Assembly: GCF_900102785.1 (NCBI RefSeq)
Contig: NZ_FNGC01000005.1
Span: 186,001 to 250,000 of the forward strand
Length of the DNA stretch: 64,000 bases
Source of the DNA: Arthrobacter sp. ok362
GTDB taxonomy: Bacteria > Actinomycetota > Actinomycetes > Actinomycetales > Micrococcaceae
Direction: 5' to 3'
In this document: piece by piece, positions 34,745 to 41,875 of the stretch
How positions within the stretch are numbered: position 1 is the first letter of the stretch
Layout of the letters: every line of letters begins with the position of its first letter
Position numbers and translations under genes: made by a program
The notes under the pieces: generated by a model
The model's input: only the letters and a program-made list of their open reading frames with translations
Database searches by the model: none
Told to the model about the DNA's origin: nothing

Positions 34745-34776
34745 GGCGATAATTAACGATATATCGGTGAGTATCG
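34745..34776. promoter_or_regulatory. Putative PadR autoregulatory operator
   Basis: An AT-rich island upstream of padR holds the palindrome CGATATATCG (34757-34766), flanked by further CGAT and TATCG half-sites at 34747, 34757 and 34772, within otherwise GC-rich DNA. Confidence 0.5.
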
Positions 34777-34843
34777 CAGGTCAATGGTCGGTTCAACTGG
34801 ATATTCGATGACTCCGGCAGGTTGCCAAGCGCCGGCGGACACG

Positions 34844-35758
34844 TCACTGAGACAGCAGGTCATCGAGCAGCCGTTGCACTTGCTCCGGCCGCTCGAGGTT
34901 CGCGAAGTGGCCGCAACGCGGGATCGTCACCTTCTGGACGTGCGGGACGATGCTGGCCAGCCGGACCAGGTCGGACGCAGGCGTGAACACATCGCGGTCC
35001 CCGCGGATCGCCAGGACGGGGGAGCGGATGCCGCGCCACTGGCCAAAATCGTAGTGCGCCGCAGCCCGGGCTGCCGCTGAGAAGCTGGCCGGCCGGGCGT
35101 CGTCGCCGAGCCCGCGGAGCACCCCGGCGGGGATGGTTGCGGGTTCTGCGAAGAATGGCGACATCAGCGGTCGCATCACACGGGTGGTCCCGATTGCGCG
35201 GACCAGTGCCGACCCTGCCGGACCCAGGGCCGCCATGGAGCGCATGGCCAGCAGCATGCCAACAAATGCCGGAAACCTGAGCAGGCTGCGAAGCGGCTTG
35301 CGGGCCGCCCCGGACACGCCGAATGTGGTAGCCGAAATGGTGGCCACGCTGGCGGTGCGCTCCGGCTGCGCCGCGGCAATGTGCAACGCCACGAAGCCTC
35401 CCATTGAGTGGCCAACCAGGTTCCACCGCCGGTAGCCGAGTGAGTTCAGCACCTCGGTGACAGCCCGTGCCATTGCCTCAATGCTGAATTGTTCCAGTCG
35501 GGCACCCGTGGTCGATTCACCCCAGCCCGGAAGATCAATCAGCACCCGATCATGGGCCGACGCCGCGGGAAGCAGCGCCCGGAAAGTAGTCCAGGATCCC
35601 GCGGCGCCATGAAGGTAGACATCCGCTGTGCCGGACGCGGTACGCCTGCCCCCGGTACCCCGCTGGACCCGTACCGTGCAGGGACCCAGCTCCGTGGGAA
35701 CTAGCTCCCGCCGCAGCGCGGCCGTTCCCGTGGCGGCGGGTTCCTGCTGAACACTCAT
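34844..35758 (-). CDS. Alpha/beta hydrolase
   Basis: 304 aa from ATG 35758 (AGAAGGTG upstream). Alpha/beta-hydrolase fold with oxyanion region VYLHGAAGSWTTF, nucleophile elbow VGHSMGGFVALH, acid in LAIRGDRDVFTP, and catalytic histidine in IPRCGHFANLERPEQV. No signal peptide is visible, so it is cytoplasmic. The substrate is unknown; sequence type resembles esterases and C-C hydrolases. It stands between the padR and CDF genes on the same strand. Confidence 0.88.
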   Translation of the reverse strand: MSVQQEPAATGTAALRRELVPTELGPCTVRVQRGTGGRRTASGTADVYLHGAAGSWTTFRALLPAASAHDRVLIDLPGWGESTTGARLEQFSIEAMARAVTEVLNSLGYRRWNLVGHSMGGFVALHIAAAQPERTASVATISATTFGVSGAARKPLRSLLRFPAFVGMLLAMRSMAALGPAGSALVRAIGTTRVMRPLMSPFFAEPATIPAGVLRGLGDDARPASFSAAARAAAHYDFGQWRGIRSPVLAIRGDRDVFTPASDLVRLASIVPHVQKVTIPRCGHFANLERPEQVQRLLDDLLSQ

Positions 35759-35842
35759 GGTCACCTTCTGTCCATGGTCTTTGAAAGTCATGGTCTCTGA
35801 AAGTGATTCGGAGCAGCAGGGGTGGAGGACCGGAGGCCGCCG

Positions 35843-36952
35843 TTATCCGTGGCTCGGGGGACGAGCTGGTTCGGCCGGCCCTGCCTGGGCGAACGTGGGC
35901 ACGGTCGTCACGGATCCCACGTTCGGGAGTGCCTGGCGGGTGGCGTGGTCGAGTTCGTCGTGGATAGTGGCAAGCTCCCCTAAAAGGGTGATCGCGGTCA
36001 GTGGGATGGAAACCTCGACGTGAAGCCGGTGGCCGGACCAGCGCAGCCGGGACGTTGCGCCCTCGGGGGCGTGGGCGGTGACAACTGCTGCCAGGCGGTC
36101 CGTGAGGTTCGGGTCGACGCCGTCCATGAGCCGGCGCCCAATGTCGCGAATGGTTCCCCACAGCAGCACGGCGATTGCTGCGGAGATGAGCAGGCCCACG
36201 ATCGGGTCCGCGAGGGGGAACCCGAGCCATATGCCGATGACTCCTGCGACGACGGCCAGTGAGGTGAAGCCGTCCGTGCGGGCGTGAATGCCATCGGCGA
36301 CGAGCGCGGCGGAGCCGATCCGTCGTCCCACGCGGATCCTGTAGATCGCGACGAGTTCGTTGCCGGCAAAGCCCACAAGCCCGGCGGCGAGCACCCAGCC
36401 CAGGTTCTGGACCGGCTGGGGTTCAAAGAAACGGCGGATGGATTCGACGGCGGCCACGACGGCCGAGAGTGCGATCATCGCCACGATGAATAGCCCTGCG
36501 AGGTCCTCGGCACGGCCGAATCCGTAAGTGTACGTCCGGGTCGCGCGGCGGCGTCCGAGCAGGAAGGCGATCCACAGCGGCACGGCGGTCAGGGCATCGG
36601 AAAAATTGTGGACCGTGTCCGCCAGCAACGCCACGGAGCCGCTGATGAGGACGATGACCAGCTGGAACAGTGACGTGGCCCCCAGCCCGAGCAGGGAGAC
36701 CTTGACAGCGCGAATGCCCTGGGAGCTTGTCTCCATGGCTGAGTCGATCGAGTCTGCCGCATCATGGGAGTGGGGCACGAAGAGCTCTTGCAGCCACCCC
36801 TTGAACCCGGTCGCGTGAACATGCCCGTGCGGGCCGTGGTGATGGTGATGGTCGTCGTCGTGAGCTTGAAGGTCGCCCTTGTCTGCGCCGCGGTCAGAGT
36901 GACCGTGCGCGTGCGGGTGGATGTCGTGGCCGGGATGCATCGGCTGGTTCAT
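35843..36952 (-). CDS. Cation diffusion facilitator (zinc-type) with His-rich N-terminus
   Basis: 369 aa. The first 60 residues hold about 18 histidines (HPHAHGHSD, DDDHHHHHGPHGHVH). Six membrane helices follow. The metal-site motifs HNFSD in TM2 and HARTD in TM5 are the HxxxD pair typical of Zn2+ CDF proteins (CzcD/ZitB). A C-terminal cytoplasmic domain includes LRWSGHRLHVEVSIPL. It exports zinc or a similar divalent metal by proton exchange. It overlaps the preceding ArsR/SmtB gene by 4 bp, so the pair forms a metal-sensing efflux unit. Confidence 0.92.
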   Translation of the reverse strand: MNQPMHPGHDIHPHAHGHSDRGADKGDLQAHDDDHHHHHGPHGHVHATGFKGWLQELFVPHSHDAADSIDSAMETSSQGIRAVKVSLLGLGATSLFQLVIVLISGSVALLADTVHNFSDALTAVPLWIAFLLGRRRATRTYTYGFGRAEDLAGLFIVAMIALSAVVAAVESIRRFFEPQPVQNLGWVLAAGLVGFAGNELVAIYRIRVGRRIGSAALVADGIHARTDGFTSLAVVAGVIGIWLGFPLADPIVGLLISAAIAVLLWGTIRDIGRRLMDGVDPNLTDRLAAVVTAHAPEGATSRLRWSGHRLHVEVSIPLTAITLLGELATIHDELDHATRQALPNVGSVTTVPTFAQAGPAEPARPPSHG

Positions 36953-37326
36953 GCGCCGGTCTCCCTCTTGAGGCTGTGCGGAGCTGTGGTGTGATGCGGA
37001 GCTGTGCCGAGGGTGTGTTCGGCCTGGTGAATGGCGTCGGCCACGAGCTGCCAGGCGTGCCCATCCTGCAGGCGGTAGTAAACCTTGGTGCCTTCCTGGC
37101 GGGTGGCGACCATGCGCGCCAGCCGCATCTTGGCCAGATGCTGGGAAACTGCAGCCGCAGATTTCCCGGCCTTTTCAGCAAGCACGTTGACGGGCAGTTC
37201 GCCGTGGCGTAGGGCCAGGATCAGCCTGACCCGGGTGGCATCGGCCAGCATGGCAAAAACCTCCACCGCCAGTTCGACGTACTGGCTGTCCGCGGTGAGG
37301 GTGCAATCATCGCTATCTGCATTCAT
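36949..37326 (-). CDS. ArsR/SmtB-family metal sensor repressor
   Basis: 125 aa. Winged HTH: VFAMLADATRVRLILALRHGELPVNVLAEKAGKSAAAVSQHLAKMRLARMVATRQEGTKVYYRL. The alpha-5 region and C-terminus are histidine-rich (DGHAWQLVADAIHQAEHTLG...HHTTAPH), as in alpha5-type zinc or nickel sensors (CzrA, NmtR). Coupled by a 4 bp overlap to the zinc CDF gene. Its putative operator overlaps its own start codon and the end of the upstream gene. Confidence 0.9.
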   Translation of the reverse strand: MNADSDDCTLTADSQYVELAVEVFAMLADATRVRLILALRHGELPVNVLAEKAGKSAAAVSQHLAKMRLARMVATRQEGTKVYYRLQDGHAWQLVADAIHQAEHTLGTAPHHTTAPHSLKRETGA

Positions 37327-37346
37327 ACGCAGATACTTGCATATAG
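37322..37346. promoter_or_regulatory. Putative SmtB-type operator
   Basis: ATAC-GCA-GATACT-TGC-ATAT (around 37325-37344), an imperfect inverted repeat in an AT-rich patch overlapping the sensor's start codon. SmtB/ArsR repressors commonly bind such 12-2-12-like sites. Confidence 0.45.
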
Positions 37347-37772
37347 CGGCGCCTCTCTCAAGACGGCGGCCAATCGTTGCTCCTCGTGGGAGCTCTCGCG
37401 TTCGAGCCGGCGGGAGAGTGCAGTGATGGTCTTGTCCAGCTTCCGGCTCATCCTGCGCCTGTCGTAGACGCGGGCGGCGGCCCGGGAACCCCAGTAGTTC
37501 ACCACATCAAAGGGGCCGGTGCCCGCGTTCAGGACGGCAGCGAAAGCCCTGCCGACCGGGCGGGGGAGCCGACTGGCGACGTGGACCAGGGGAAGCAGGG
37601 CGCGGACCACCATGTAGCCGAAGACCATGTGGAAGAGCAGCTCCTCGTTGGTCCAGCGCCTGCCCTTACTCCTGCGGTCGAGATCTGCGGGCGTTGCGCC
37701 CTGCAGCAAGGCACTGAGGTCGCGGCGGTCGCGGCTGTACCCGGCCAGGATCTCTTCCCTCATCGGCTCCAC
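37323..37772 (-). CDS. DinB-like protein, C-terminus apparently truncated
   Basis: 149 aa from GTG 37772. The four-helix DinB/DinB_2-like N-terminus reads EILAGYSRDRRDLSALLQGATPADLDRRSKGRRWTNEELLFHMVFGYM, with one conserved helix histidine. Homologues as I recall them continue another 30 or so residues to a final HFDFHR-type motif with the third metal histidine, which is absent. Here the frame instead ends LYASICV, encoded by the AT-rich operator of the downstream metal sensor, with an ATGA overlap. It probably represents a recombination junction; enzyme activity is doubtful. Confidence 0.65.
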   Translation of the reverse strand: MEPMREEILAGYSRDRRDLSALLQGATPADLDRRSKGRRWTNEELLFHMVFGYMVVRALLPLVHVASRLPRPVGRAFAAVLNAGTGPFDVVNYWGSRAAARVYDRRRMSRKLDKTITALSRRLERESSHEEQRLAAVLREAPLYASICV

Positions 37773-37854
37773 GATGTGCGCTCCGGCGTCTTTGGTCCTC
37801 AGCCCGGCGCCGCAGATGGCCTCGCGGATCCTGGTGGCAGCGGGTGAGGTACGG

Positions 37855-38277
37855 TCAGTTTCCGGTGAGCTCCGCGTACAGCTTCTCGACGCGCGCCCGG
37901 ATGTCGTCCCGGACCAGGTTCATGCGTTCTATGCCTTCGATGCCGCGTTCGGAGGGCTCGTCCGTATCCCAGAACTCGAGCCGCTTGCCCTCGCGAGGCT
38001 CGACTTTAGCTTCGTTGCCCAGGACGATAACGACGTCGGCCGCGTCCAGGACTTCGTAGGTGACGGGTTTGGGGTGTTCGCCGGTGATGTCGATGCCGAG
38101 CTCTGCCAGGGAGTCCACGGACTGGGGGTTCAGCGATTCGGCGGGCTTGGTCCCGGCGGAGTGCACCGTGACGGTTCCATTGGCGAGCTGGTTCATGAGT
38201 CCGGCGGCGAGCTGGGATTTTCCGCCGTTCTTGCTGCAGACGAACAGGACGCTGGGTGTTTTCGTGGTTTCGGTCAT
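37855..38277 (-). CDS. Second ArsC-like low-molecular-weight phosphatase-fold protein
   Basis: 140 aa. Fold identical to thioredoxin/mycothiol-type arsenate reductases: VLFVCSKNGGKSQLAAGLMNQLA, TVHSAGTKPAESLNPQSVDSLAELGIDITGEHPK, then ADVVIVLGNEAKVEP. The phosphate loop is C14-SKNGG-K20-S, so the usual arginine of Cx5R is lysine. This may alter oxyanion affinity. The protein could be an arsenate reductase variant or an arsenic-handling partner. Its ATG overlaps the ArsO-like stop by 4 bp. Confidence 0.82.
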   Translation of the reverse strand: MTETTKTPSVLFVCSKNGGKSQLAAGLMNQLANGTVTVHSAGTKPAESLNPQSVDSLAELGIDITGEHPKPVTYEVLDAADVVIVLGNEAKVEPREGKRLEFWDTDEPSERGIEGIERMNLVRDDIRARVEKLYAELTGN

Positions 38278-39704
38278 GCGTTCGATTCTTCCTTATCGGA
38301 GCTGGGGCTGCTGAGCAGTGATGCTGCCAGTTTTTCTTGGCTGGAGCGGCCGTGGGACAGCCCGGTGGGGAATCCGATGAGGACCGGCTCAGCAGCCGCG
38401 CAGCACGAGGACTCGGACGCGACGGCAACTGCGGCCGGAACATCGCAGCTGGTGCCGGCGTCGGTTGAGCAGACACCGGTTTCGGGGAGTTCGAGCTGGA
38501 CGGTGTCCGCGGCCTCGCGGTCACCGGCCAGGGCGGCGGCGACGGAGCGGACCTGTTCGTAGCCGGTGGCCAGCAGAAACGTCGGCGCTCTGCCGTAGGA
38601 CTTCATGCCGACAATGTAGAAGTCCTTTTCCGGGTGCGCCAGCAGCGCTGCCCCGTGCGGGGGGACCGTGCCGCACGAGTGGAATTCAGGGTCGATCAGC
38701 GGACCTAGCTCCACGGGAGCTTCGACGGCCGGGTCCAGGTTCAACCGGAGTTCGCGGAGGATGTTCAGGTCCGGGCGGAAACCGGTGCACGGCACAACGA
38801 CGTCGGCCTCCAGCGTCCGCCCGTCAACCGAAGCTACGGTGACGGCGCCGCCGGTTGACGCGAGGGAAGCGATGCCGAAGCCGGTATGCAGCTCGATGGT
38901 TCCGGCCTCGACCAGGCGGCGGAGCCGTGCGCCGAGCTGGCCGCGGGCAGGCAGGTCGTCCAGATCCCCGCCGCCGTAGACTTTCGCGGCAGAGGCGCCG
39001 CGGATGGCCCAGAGGATCCGGGTGTCAGGTTCGTCCTTGGCGAGGTCGGCGAGGTTGATCAGGGTGTTGGCGGCGGAGTGGCCGGCGCCGACGACCAGGA
39101 CACGGCGGGCGGCGAAAGCTCCACGGTCACTGCCGGTGACGTCGGGCAGCGGGGAGGAAATCCTGGAGGCGACGGCGGGTTCGCCGACGGCGGCCAGCCC
39201 GGAGGTGCCCAGCGGGTTGCGGTTGGACCACGTGCCCGAGGCGTCTATGACACCGGCGGTCGGGTAATCGCGGATGTCGCCGCCGTCGTGCTCGACGCGG
39301 ACCACGAACGGTATGGTGTCGCGGCCGCGCGTGTGGGTCTTGTCCAGGCCCTGGCGAGTGATTGCGAGCACGCGGGCGCCGGTCTGCAGGCGCGAGGCGA
39401 TCTCGGGAAGGGCGGCCAACGGTGTCAGGTACTGGTCGATGAGTTCCCCGCCGTAGGGCACGGCTGTGGGGCGGGGTGCTTCCCAGCCGGAGGCTTCGAG
39501 CAGGCGGACGGCGGCGTCGTCGATGTTGAACCGCCACGGGGAGAAGAGCCGGATGTGGCGCCACTGTTCGATCGCGGCTCCCGCGGAAGGCCCCGCTTCG
39601 AGGATCAGCGGTTCCAGGCCGCGTTCGAGCAGGTGGGCCGCGGCGGCCAGGCCCACGGGGCCGGCGCCGATCACTGCAACGGGAAGGTTTTTCGTTGAAT
39701 CCAT
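38274..39704 (-). CDS. ArsO-like FAD/NAD(P)-binding flavoprotein
   Basis: 476 aa from ATG 39704 (AAAGAGGAC upstream). FAD-binding AVIGAGPVGLAAAAHLLERG at the start; second Rossmann VLVVGAGHSAANTLINLADLA for NAD(P)H; VVPCTGFRPDLNILRELRL and FLLATGYEQVRSVAAAL. This is the flavin-dependent monooxygenase/thioredoxin-reductase-like family found in ars operons (ArsO). The extra C-terminal tail of about 60 residues contains four cysteines (GVCSTDAGTSCD, SESSCCAAAE), suitable for As(III) ligation. It lies between the Cys-rich peptide and the second ArsC. Confidence 0.82.
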   Translation of the reverse strand: MDSTKNLPVAVIGAGPVGLAAAAHLLERGLEPLILEAGPSAGAAIEQWRHIRLFSPWRFNIDDAAVRLLEASGWEAPRPTAVPYGGELIDQYLTPLAALPEIASRLQTGARVLAITRQGLDKTHTRGRDTIPFVVRVEHDGGDIRDYPTAGVIDASGTWSNRNPLGTSGLAAVGEPAVASRISSPLPDVTGSDRGAFAARRVLVVGAGHSAANTLINLADLAKDEPDTRILWAIRGASAAKVYGGGDLDDLPARGQLGARLRRLVEAGTIELHTGFGIASLASTGGAVTVASVDGRTLEADVVVPCTGFRPDLNILRELRLNLDPAVEAPVELGPLIDPEFHSCGTVPPHGAALLAHPEKDFYIVGMKSYGRAPTFLLATGYEQVRSVAAALAGDREAADTVQLELPETGVCSTDAGTSCDVPAAVAVASESSCCAAAEPVLIGFPTGLSHGRSSQEKLAASLLSSPSSDKEESNA

Positions 39705-39733
39705 GTTTGTCCTCTTTCTCATCAGTGAGCGGG

Positions 39734-39753
39734 TTCGGGCGGGCCCGCCCGAA
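39734..39753. repeat. Perfect 20 bp palindrome between the Cys-rich peptide and arsO
   Basis: TTCGGGCGGGCCCGCCCGAA is fully self-complementary. It sits 23 bp after the peptide stop and 30 bp before arsO, without a T-run. As RNA it would form a tight stem-loop protecting or partly terminating the acr3-arsC-peptide message. Confidence 0.75.
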
Positions 39754-39775
39754 GGGGACCGGCGGACAGGGGGGG

Positions 39776-39832
39776 TCAGCAGCAGTCCTGATCCTCGTCG
39801 CAGCAACCGCCGCCGCAGCATCCGGTGTTCAT
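39776..39832 (-). CDS. 18-residue Cys-rich peptide in the arsenic operon
   Basis: ATG 39832 to TGA 39776 encodes MNTGCCGGGCCDEDQDCC: six cysteines in three adjacent pairs (5-6, 10-11, 17-18), four acidic residues and no hydrophobic core. A strong purine run (GGAGAGGGGG) ends eight bases before the ATG. It lies 44 bp after arsC and 71 bp before arsO, on the same strand. Vicinal Cys pairs are ideal As(III) ligands, so an arsenite-binding micro-metallothionein or chaperone is plausible. It could also be a cysteine-sensing leader peptide. I know of no described family. Confidence 0.6.
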   Translation of the reverse strand: MNTGCCGGGCCDEDQDCC

Positions 39833-39876
39833 TCAGCTCACCCCCTCTCCGTCCTTTGTCAGGCGTGCGGTGCCCG

Positions 39877-40299
39877 TTACTGGGCGGCCGGGGTGAGGGA
39901 CGCGATCAGGCCCTCGATGCGGGCCCTGATCTCGTCGCGGATCGGGCGGACGGACTCGACGCCCTGGCCGGCCGGGTCTTCGAGTTCCCAGTCCTCGTAG
40001 CGCTTGCCCGGGAAGACCGGGCAGGTGTCGCCGCAGCCCATGGTGATCACTACGTCGGATTCCTTCACGGCCTCGGTGGTGAGGATCTTCGGGATTTCAG
40101 TGGACATGTCGATGCCGAGTTCTGCCATGGCCTCAACGGCTGCAGGGTTGACCTTGTCCGCGGGCTGGGAACCGGCGGAGCGGACCTCGATCCGGCCCTC
40201 GCCGAGGGTGGTGAGGAAGGCTGCGGCCATCTGGGAGCGGCCGGCGTTGTGGACGCAAACGAACAGGACTGACGGCTTCTTGGCGGTTTCGGTGGTCAT
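39877..40299 (-). CDS. arsC: Arsenate reductase ArsC (arsenate-mycothiol transferase type)
   Basis: 140 aa from ATG 40299 (AGGAGAAC upstream). The low-molecular-weight phosphatase-fold loop is VLFVCVHNAGRSQMAAAF with C15-x5-R21-S. RSAGSQPADKVNPAAVEAMAELGIDMS and VVITMGCGDTCPVFPGKRYEDWELEDPAGQ complete the ArsC pattern, including further cysteines in the GCGDTC loop. It reduces arsenate to arsenite for export by Acr3, using mycothiol or thioredoxin. It follows acr3 by 28 bp in the same operon. Confidence 0.92.
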   Translation of the reverse strand: MTTETAKKPSVLFVCVHNAGRSQMAAAFLTTLGEGRIEVRSAGSQPADKVNPAAVEAMAELGIDMSTEIPKILTTEAVKESDVVITMGCGDTCPVFPGKRYEDWELEDPAGQGVESVRPIRDEIRARIEGLIASLTPAAQ

Positions 40300-40327
40300 G
40301 GTGATGTTCTCCTGCGGGTGTAAGTGG

Positions 40328-41428
40328 TCAGAGGGAGGCAGGGGCGGCTGGTTCGAAGAACCGCTTCCGCGCCCACAGCGCGGCGTAGACGAGGGCAACG
40401 AGCGCGGGGACCTCGATGAGGGGGCCGACGACGCCGGCCAGCGCCTGGCCGGAGGTCACGCCGAAGGTGCCGATCGCCACAGCGATGGCGAGTTCGAAGT
40501 TGTTTCCTGCGGCGGTGAACGCAAGCGTGGTGGTTTTGGCGTAGCCGAGGTCCAGCCGCTTTCCGATCAGCATGCCAGCACCGAAGACCACGAGGAAGTA
40601 GACCAGCAGGGGCAAGGCGATGCGGGCGACATCCAGAGGGCGTGAGGTGATGGTGCCGCCCTGGAGGGCGAACAGCAGCGTGATGGTGAATAGCAGGCCG
40701 TACAGCGCCCACGGCCCCAGTTTCGGCAGGAACGTGTTCTCGTACCAGTCCCTGCCCTTGGCACGTTCACCCATGGTGCGGGTGAGGAAGCCGGCGAGCA
40801 GCGGTAGCCCTAGGAAGACCAGCACGGACGCAGTGATGGCCCAGACGGAGAAGTCCGCGCTGGTGGTGGGCAGGCCCAGCCAGGAGGGCAGGAACTGGAG
40901 GTAGAACCAGCCCAGGGCGCCGAACGCGACAACCTGGAACACCGAGTTGATGGCCACCAGCACTGCGGCCGACTCCCGGTCGCCGCAGGCAAGCTCGTTC
41001 CAGATCATCACCATGGCGATGCAGCGGGCCAGCCCCACGATGATCAGGCCCGTGCGGTACTCGGGAAGGTCGGCGAGGAAAATCCAGGCGAGGGCGAACA
41101 TGAAGGCCGGTGCCAGCACCCAGTTGATCACCAGGGAGGCGAACATCAGTTTGCGGTCGGCAATGACGCGGTGCGTGTGGTCGTAGCGGACCTTGGCCAG
41201 CACCGGGTACATCATCACCAGCAGACCGATGGCGATGGGCAGGGACACTTCGCCGATCTTGACCGCTTCCAGGGCAGTGTTCAGGCCGGGGATCACGTTG
41301 CCCAGAGCCAGGCCCAGCAACATGGCAGCCACGATCCAGGCCGGCAGGAACCGGTCCAGGGTGGAGAGTTTGCCGATGACGGCAGCCTTCCCGGGGTGGT
41401 GCGGCAGTGATTGGGTCTGGACGCTCAC
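40328..41428 (-). CDS. acr3: Arsenite efflux permease Acr3
   Basis: 366 aa from GTG 41428 (AGGAGC upstream). Ten membrane helices. Acr3 hallmarks: LPIAIGLLVMMYPVLAKVRY, the essential-cysteine segment GLARCIAMVMIWNELACGD in TM4, AINSVFQVVAFGALGWFYL, and LAFTAAGNNFELAIAVAIGTFG in TM9. It exports As(OH)3/arsenite (some also antimonite) driven by the membrane potential. First gene of the leftward arsenic operon, divergent from arsR. Confidence 0.95.
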   Translation of the reverse strand: MSVQTQSLPHHPGKAAVIGKLSTLDRFLPAWIVAAMLLGLALGNVIPGLNTALEAVKIGEVSLPIAIGLLVMMYPVLAKVRYDHTHRVIADRKLMFASLVINWVLAPAFMFALAWIFLADLPEYRTGLIIVGLARCIAMVMIWNELACGDRESAAVLVAINSVFQVVAFGALGWFYLQFLPSWLGLPTTSADFSVWAITASVLVFLGLPLLAGFLTRTMGERAKGRDWYENTFLPKLGPWALYGLLFTITLLFALQGGTITSRPLDVARIALPLLVYFLVVFGAGMLIGKRLDLGYAKTTTLAFTAAGNNFELAIAVAIGTFGVTSGQALAGVVGPLIEVPALVALVYAALWARKRFFEPAAPASL

Positions 41429-41454
41429 GGTGCTCCTGTGCTGCTCAGCAAGAT

Positions 41455-41520
41455 TGATGAATGTCGATATGTGCAGTATCACCATCTATATCGATCAATG
41501 TCAATCTATGTGCATAATGG
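41455..41520. promoter_or_regulatory. Divergent ars promoter/operator
   Basis: AT-rich 66 bp between acr3 and arsR. Minus-strand TTGACA (41499-41504) with a GATACT-like -10 serves acr3. Plus-strand CATAAT (41513-41518) ends six bases before the arsR ATG, making arsR probably leaderless. Repeated elements TATGTGCA (about 41469 and 41507) and ATCTATATCGAT form candidate ArsR sites overlapping both promoters. Confidence 0.55.
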
Positions 41521-41524
41521 GTTC

Positions 41525-41875
41525 ATGAATTCTCTGCAAACTCTCGAACCCGTGGTCGAAGCCTCGTGCTGCGTGCCGTCGGCGAAGCCGGCGATGAGCG
41601 CCGAGGTTGCCCAGCAGAGGGCTCTGATCTTCAAAGCGCTGGCCGACCCCAACCGGCTCCGGCTGCTTTCCATCGTCAAGGCCGGCGAGTCCGGAGAGGC
41701 ATGCGTCTGCGACCTCACCGAGCCCCTGGACCTCGGCCAGCCCACCGTCTCCCACCACCTCAAGATCCTGGTCGAGGCCGGGCTGCTGCGCCGTGAAAAG
41801 CGCGGCACTTGGGCCTACTACTCCCTGGTGCCCGGGGCGCTCGAGCAGGCTGCCGGGCTCCTGGCAACCCTGTGA
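41525..41875 (+). CDS. arsR: ArsR-family arsenite-responsive repressor
   Basis: 116 aa. Winged HTH: RALIFKALADPNRLRLLSIVKAGESGEACVCDLTEPLDLGQPTVSHHLKILVEAGLLRREKRGTWAYY. Cysteines occur as an N-terminal pair C15-C16 (EASCCVPS), as in the Corynebacterium-type ArsR, and as C60-x-C62 (ACVCDL), as in the plasmid R773 type. Two classes of As(III) site residue therefore occur in one protein. Probably leaderless. It represses acr3 and itself until arsenite binds. The stop overlaps the next start (GTGA). Confidence 0.92.
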   Translation: MNSLQTLEPVVEASCCVPSAKPAMSAEVAQQRALIFKALADPNRLRLLSIVKAGESGEACVCDLTEPLDLGQPTVSHHLKILVEAGLLRREKRGTWAYYSLVPGALEQAAGLLATL

